Positions 43,534 through 45,933 of a stretch of 45,933 nt of DNA are shown here, piece by piece. The DNA lies in NCBI GenBank assembly GCA_042090785.1, contig JBELIP010000014.1, positions 1 through 45,933 of the forward strand, in the 5' to 3' direction. Position 1 is the stretch's first letter; every line of letters starts with the position of its first letter. The translations under genes and the position numbers were made by a program. The DNA is from UBA7434 sp042090785 (GTDB taxonomy: Bacteria > Pseudomonadota > Gammaproteobacteria > Pseudomonadales > UBA7434). Under the pieces are notes generated by a model that worked only from the letters and a program-made list of their open reading frames with translations, did no database searches and had not been told where the DNA came from.

Positions 43534-43884
43534 TTAAATAGGCTGTTTTTGGTCTTGATCATCGACGTTCACAAACGACATATGCGTTGAAAATAAAACA
43601 CGTTCAGGATCACTATCCTTCACTTTTCCAAAGACACTAATTCGATAAGTCACAGACGTCTTACCTAAGCGCTCTTGCTCGGCCCTAAACAGCAACACCT
43701 CGCCTTTTTCTATACGGTAGCGAAACTCAACATTATCCATTGCAACGGTAACAAAGCGACGACCCGGAAAATCAACCGTCGCCGTAATATAAGCAATTTC
43801 ATCAATCCAATTTAATAAATTGCCGCCAAACAAATAACCGTAATGATTAATATGCTCGGGCAGTACTAGTTTATAGTGATCCAT
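43534..43884 (-). CDS. Hotdog-fold acyl-CoA thioesterase
   Basis: 116 residues with HINHYGYLFGGNLLNWIDEIAYITA, the conserved hotdog helix with the catalytic Asp of the YciA/acyl-CoA hydrolase group, then FVTVAMDNVEFRYRIEKGEVLLFRAEQERLGKTSVTYRISVFG. It hydrolyses acyl-CoA thioesters; substrate unknown. At 116 residues it is shorter than YciA. Convergent with alaA (12 bp gap) and possibly co-transcribed with the upstream channel gene (38 bp gap). Confidence 0.87.
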   Translation of the reverse strand: MDHYKLVLPEHINHYGYLFGGNLLNWIDEIAYITATVDFPGRRFVTVAMDNVEFRYRIEKGEVLLFRAEQERLGKTSVTYRISVFGKVKDSDPERVLFSTHMSFVNVDDQDQKQPI

Positions 43885-43922
43885 AATTTTTTAAACAAAC
43901 CCCAATTAACCAATCAGTTAAA

Positions 43923-44579
43923 TTATTCTTCTTGAAGAAAAGCCATAAACAGCATAGCTAAAACTGCACCGACTAACTGAGCAGCAATAAAAGCCGCAAT
44001 AAAATCTGGATTGATACCCGTAAAACTATCACTAAAGCCACGCGCAATGGTTACCGCTGGATTGGCAAAAGAGGTTGAAGAAGTAAACCAGTAACCGGCC
44101 GAGATATACAAGCCAACGGCAGGCGCAACGGCCAACAAATGAAGTTTTCTAACGCCTAGTATTGTCACGAGCAAACCAAAGGTTGCAACAATCTCGGATA
44201 AATAAATATTAAAACCGCCACGATCATTTTCTGACAATTGAAACAAATCCAAACCGAACATTGCGTGAACCAGCATGACACCAAACAAACCACCAGCGCA
44301 TTGAAAAATAATAAAAGCGATAAAGCGCTTAGCATCGATTTCTTTTTTTAAGAACATCACCAGACTAACGACGGGATTAAAGTGCGCACCTGAAATAGCA
44401 ATAAAAATCCAAATTAACGCGGTTAAGCCAACCCCCGTTGCGATGGTATTAGCTAACAATACACTCAGCTGATCGGTAGATAAGCCTTCAGCCATAAGGC
44501 CAGAGCCAATAACAACCATGACCAAAAAACAAGTACCAACGAATTCAGCCAAACTGGCTCGAAGTAATGCTTTACTCAT
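43923..44579 (-). CDS. MIP/aquaporin family channel with an NPV first motif
   Basis: 218 residues with six TM segments plus two half-helices. The first pore motif is N68-P-V70 (AHFNPVVSL) instead of NPA; the second is canonical N173-P-A175 with R180 (FANPAVTIAR). Other residues (LAEFVGTCFLVMVVIGSG) are standard for the family. It transports water or small neutral solutes such as glycerol or metalloid hydroxides. The NPV variant can alter selectivity, but I cannot name the substrate. The inverted repeat at 44642-44727 lies just upstream. Confidence 0.88.
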   Translation of the reverse strand: MSKALLRASLAEFVGTCFLVMVVIGSGLMAEGLSTDQLSVLLANTIATGVGLTALIWIFIAISGAHFNPVVSLVMFLKKEIDAKRFIAFIIFQCAGGLFGVMLVHAMFGLDLFQLSENDRGGFNIYLSEIVATFGLLVTILGVRKLHLLAVAPAVGLYISAGYWFTSSTSFANPAVTIARGFSDSFTGINPDFIAAFIAAQLVGAVLAMLFMAFLQEE

Positions 44580-44641
44580 TAATTATTCCCACTCAATGAC
44601 ATCACGATCATAACCTATTTATTCCATTGATATTTTAAAAA

Positions 44642-44727
44642 GTGTGAAACAAGTGTGAAAGTATAACCTTTGCCTTCACCGGACAAAATAATCAAAACCG
44701 TTTAAAAACCCACCGATACTTTCACAC
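44642..44727. promoter_or_regulatory. GTGTGAAA direct repeat and 12-bp inverted repeat, candidate operator
   Basis: GTGTGAAAC at 44642-44650 is repeated 11 bp later as GTGTGAAAGTAT (44653-44664); a perfect complement, ATACTTTCACAC, lies at 44716-44727. The elements fill the 44580-44836 gap between the divergent channel and esterase genes. The 11-bp direct repeat plus inverted copy suggests a cooperative, possibly looping, regulator. Confidence 0.55.
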
Positions 44728-44836
44728 CGTGTAACAGGAGAATACCATAATCTATGGCATTTCAAACTATCATAAACATCCCAAAAAAAATCTGGTTACA
44801 TTACAATTGAGCATAGGGTTATTTTGGAGAACACAC

Positions 44837-45667
44837 ATGCATCAAATACTGGCAATAACACTGGCAATTTTATTAGTAGGTTGCAGTTCCAAACCACTGG
44901 CAAAATTTGATGTAAATCAAAACCCCAAAACGATCGTAACGGCTAATAAGTACGACTTTGGTGAAGTTTTAAACCACAGTTACTTTTTTGAACAAGCCAA
45001 CAAGTACCAAAGTTATACTCTATACATACCTAATTCTTATGATGAATCTCAGAGTTATCCTCTAATTATACTTCTGCATGGGCTTCGCAGTAATCCTAAT
45101 CAAATCATTAACTACAAAGGAATTATCCCCGAGGCAGAAAAGCGTGACTACGTTATAGCTGCCCCCTATGGATACAACGAACGTGGCTGGTATGGCAGTC
45201 GTGGAAAGGGCAAAGACGGTGTTGCGTTTGGAAAAGCAAATGATCCAGAAAACCTTGGTGAGTTAAGCGAGATGGATGTCATGAACGTTTTAGAAATTGT
45301 GAAAAAAGACCTCTCGATTGATCCTCAACGTATCTACTTGCTTGGTCATTCTATGGGCGGTGGAGGGGCATTACATTTAGCTGCAACCTATCCTCAAGTA
45401 TGGACTGGCTTAGCTTGCTTAGCACCATCATTTAATGGGAAATACTCAAGCTTAGATGATTTAAAACATTTACCTGTGTATGTAGTTACCGGCGATAAAG
45501 ATCGTCTTGTTCCTGTCAGAAAAGTGCGACGCTTAGTTGGAGAAATGAAGCAGCTTGAAATGGATGTAATCTACCAAGAAATAAAAGGCGGTCGACATTT
45601 TAGAACCATAACTCACAATCCAGAAATGATTGCAGAGGTTTTTGACTTCTTCGATCAAAATCAATAA
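44837..45667 (+). CDS. Lipoprotein alpha/beta-hydrolase esterase (CE1/PHB-depolymerase-like)
   Basis: 276 residues from the ATG at 44837, with GGAG 7-8 bases upstream; an upstream TTG (44807) is unlikely. Lipoprotein signal MHQILAITLAILLVGCSSK (lipobox LVGC). The catalytic domain starts at SYTLYIPNSYDESQSYPLIILLHG; oxyanion HGLRSN, nucleophile GHSMGGGGALHLA, acid in GDKDRLVP, His in GGRHFR. This is the fold of feruloyl/acetyl-xylan esterases and PHB depolymerases, and the peptidase-like esterase group. An acetyl-xylan or feruloyl role is tempting given the xylan locus 20 kb away, but no boxes or linkage support it. Confidence 0.82.
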   Translation: MHQILAITLAILLVGCSSKPLAKFDVNQNPKTIVTANKYDFGEVLNHSYFFEQANKYQSYTLYIPNSYDESQSYPLIILLHGLRSNPNQIINYKGIIPEAEKRDYVIAAPYGYNERGWYGSRGKGKDGVAFGKANDPENLGELSEMDVMNVLEIVKKDLSIDPQRIYLLGHSMGGGGALHLAATYPQVWTGLACLAPSFNGKYSSLDDLKHLPVYVVTGDKDRLVPVRKVRRLVGEMKQLEMDVIYQEIKGGRHFRTITHNPEMIAEVFDFFDQNQ

Positions 45668-45738
45668 AAAGAATTATAATAAATAAGGTAAAAAATAGAG
45701 TCCAAACACCGCTCTCCCTAAGACTCAGTATAGTTTTA

Positions 45739-45783
45739 TTGCAAATGACACCTCGAACGTTTAGCATACCCCCCCATGGGTAT
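45739..45783 (+). promoter_or_regulatory. Promoter with overlapping CsoR-type operator-like palindrome
   Basis: TTGCAA (45739-45744), a 17-base spacer and TAGCAT (45762-45767) form a plausible sigma-70 promoter with a start site at about 45774. Overlapping it, ATACCC (45766-45771), 6 bases, GGGTAT (45778-45783) is an 18-bp palindrome with a C-run centre, the general form of operators bound by CsoR/CstR/FrmR-family repressors. The ATG of the following ORF lies inside it. The assignment is by pattern only. Confidence 0.5.
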
Positions 45784-45933
45784 AAGATTTTTAACTTTTT
45801 GTTTTCTTGCAATACTTTCAATCAGTGTTGATAGCAGACCTGTATCCTATCCCGGCGGATTCACCTTGATGACCAAATCAGATAATTTCCAAAATTCTGT
45901 TTACATGCATTACTCGCCCACCTATAAATACGC
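45776..45933 (+). CDS. Small exported protein, start only (cut by window edge)
   Basis: An open frame of 52 codons runs off the right edge. It begins MGIRFLTFCFLAILSISVDS, a signal peptide, then PVSYPGGFTLMTKSDN and VYMHYSPTYKY. The YPGGxTLM ... HYSP pattern recalls a conserved exported family I associate, from memory, with metal-resistance regions; that link needs checking. There is no upstream ribosome-binding site, and the predicted transcript starts within 2-3 bases of the ATG, so it may be leaderless. Confidence 0.55.
   Translation, partial: MGIRFLTFCFLAILSISVDSRPVSYPGGFTLMTKSDNFQNSVYMHYSPTYKY

Noticed and set aside
44837..45667. Assigning the lipoprotein esterase to the xylan locus as an acetyl-xylan esterase
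   Set aside because: Fold would allow it, but it is about 20 kb away, lacks the regulatory boxes and has no xylan-specific feature visible.
45600..45821. Minus-strand ORF near the right end
   Set aside because: It overlaps the esterase end and the promoter/operator of the next gene, has no recognisable product and a poor start context.

Overview
The window looks like a chromosomal segment of an AT-rich, probably marine, gammaproteobacterium. Supporting this are TonB-dependent carbohydrate uptake, many sulfatases, several proteins with PEP-CTERM-like sorting tails (exosortase substrates), and a gammaproteobacterial-type housekeeping set (trmA, alaA, msrB, galE). A Cellvibrionales/Alteromonadales-like host is my inference; no rRNA or other taxonomic marker is present.

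Region 1 (about 1-24360) is a carbohydrate utilisation locus for what is most simply read as a sulfated, xylose-containing polysaccharide. It encodes a secreted beta-helix protein with an inserted carbohydrate-binding-like domain, two tandem iduronate-2-sulfatase-like sulfatases, a GPH-type sugar:cation symporter, a cytoplasmic GH43, an EF-hand protein, an OmpR-type response regulator with its histidine kinase, a pseudopilin-like protein, a TonB-dependent receptor, a third sulfatase with an unusual active-site motif (C-A-V-T-R), a GH10 xylanase lipoprotein, a sulfatase-HEAT fusion, xylulokinase, xylose isomerase and a mutarotase. The proposed flow is desulfation and endo-cleavage outside the cytoplasm, TonB uptake, symport, GH43 cleavage, then mutarotase, xylose isomerase and xylulokinase into the pentose phosphate pathway. 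Clustered GTATC/GATAC boxes lie upstream of most transcription units. Three clusters share the same 18-bp plus 10-bp geometry, and one of these lies upstream of the two-component system, so a self-regulated regulon is likely.

Region 2 (about 24500-32255) is mostly ordinary: a leishmanolysin-like protease with a sorting tail, a DsbD-type reductase, a Bax-inhibitor-1 membrane protein, a truncated TrpD2-like remnant, galE, trmA and a pterin dehydratase.

Region 3 (about 32256-38708, all minus strand) is a surface/secretion cassette. It holds a sorting-tail protein, a TpsB transporter, a short TpsA-type exoprotein fused to an OmpA-like peptidoglycan-binding domain, and a membrane-tethered HExxH protein of unknown family.

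Region 4 (39110-45933) holds a YbfF-like esterase, an unknown lipoprotein, a Tag-like glycosylase, msrB, alaA, a hotdog thioesterase, an aquaporin-family channel, a lipoprotein esterase and the start of a small exported protein whose start codon lies inside a CsoR-type operator-like palindrome. I saw no tRNA, rRNA, CRISPR array or insertion sequence.
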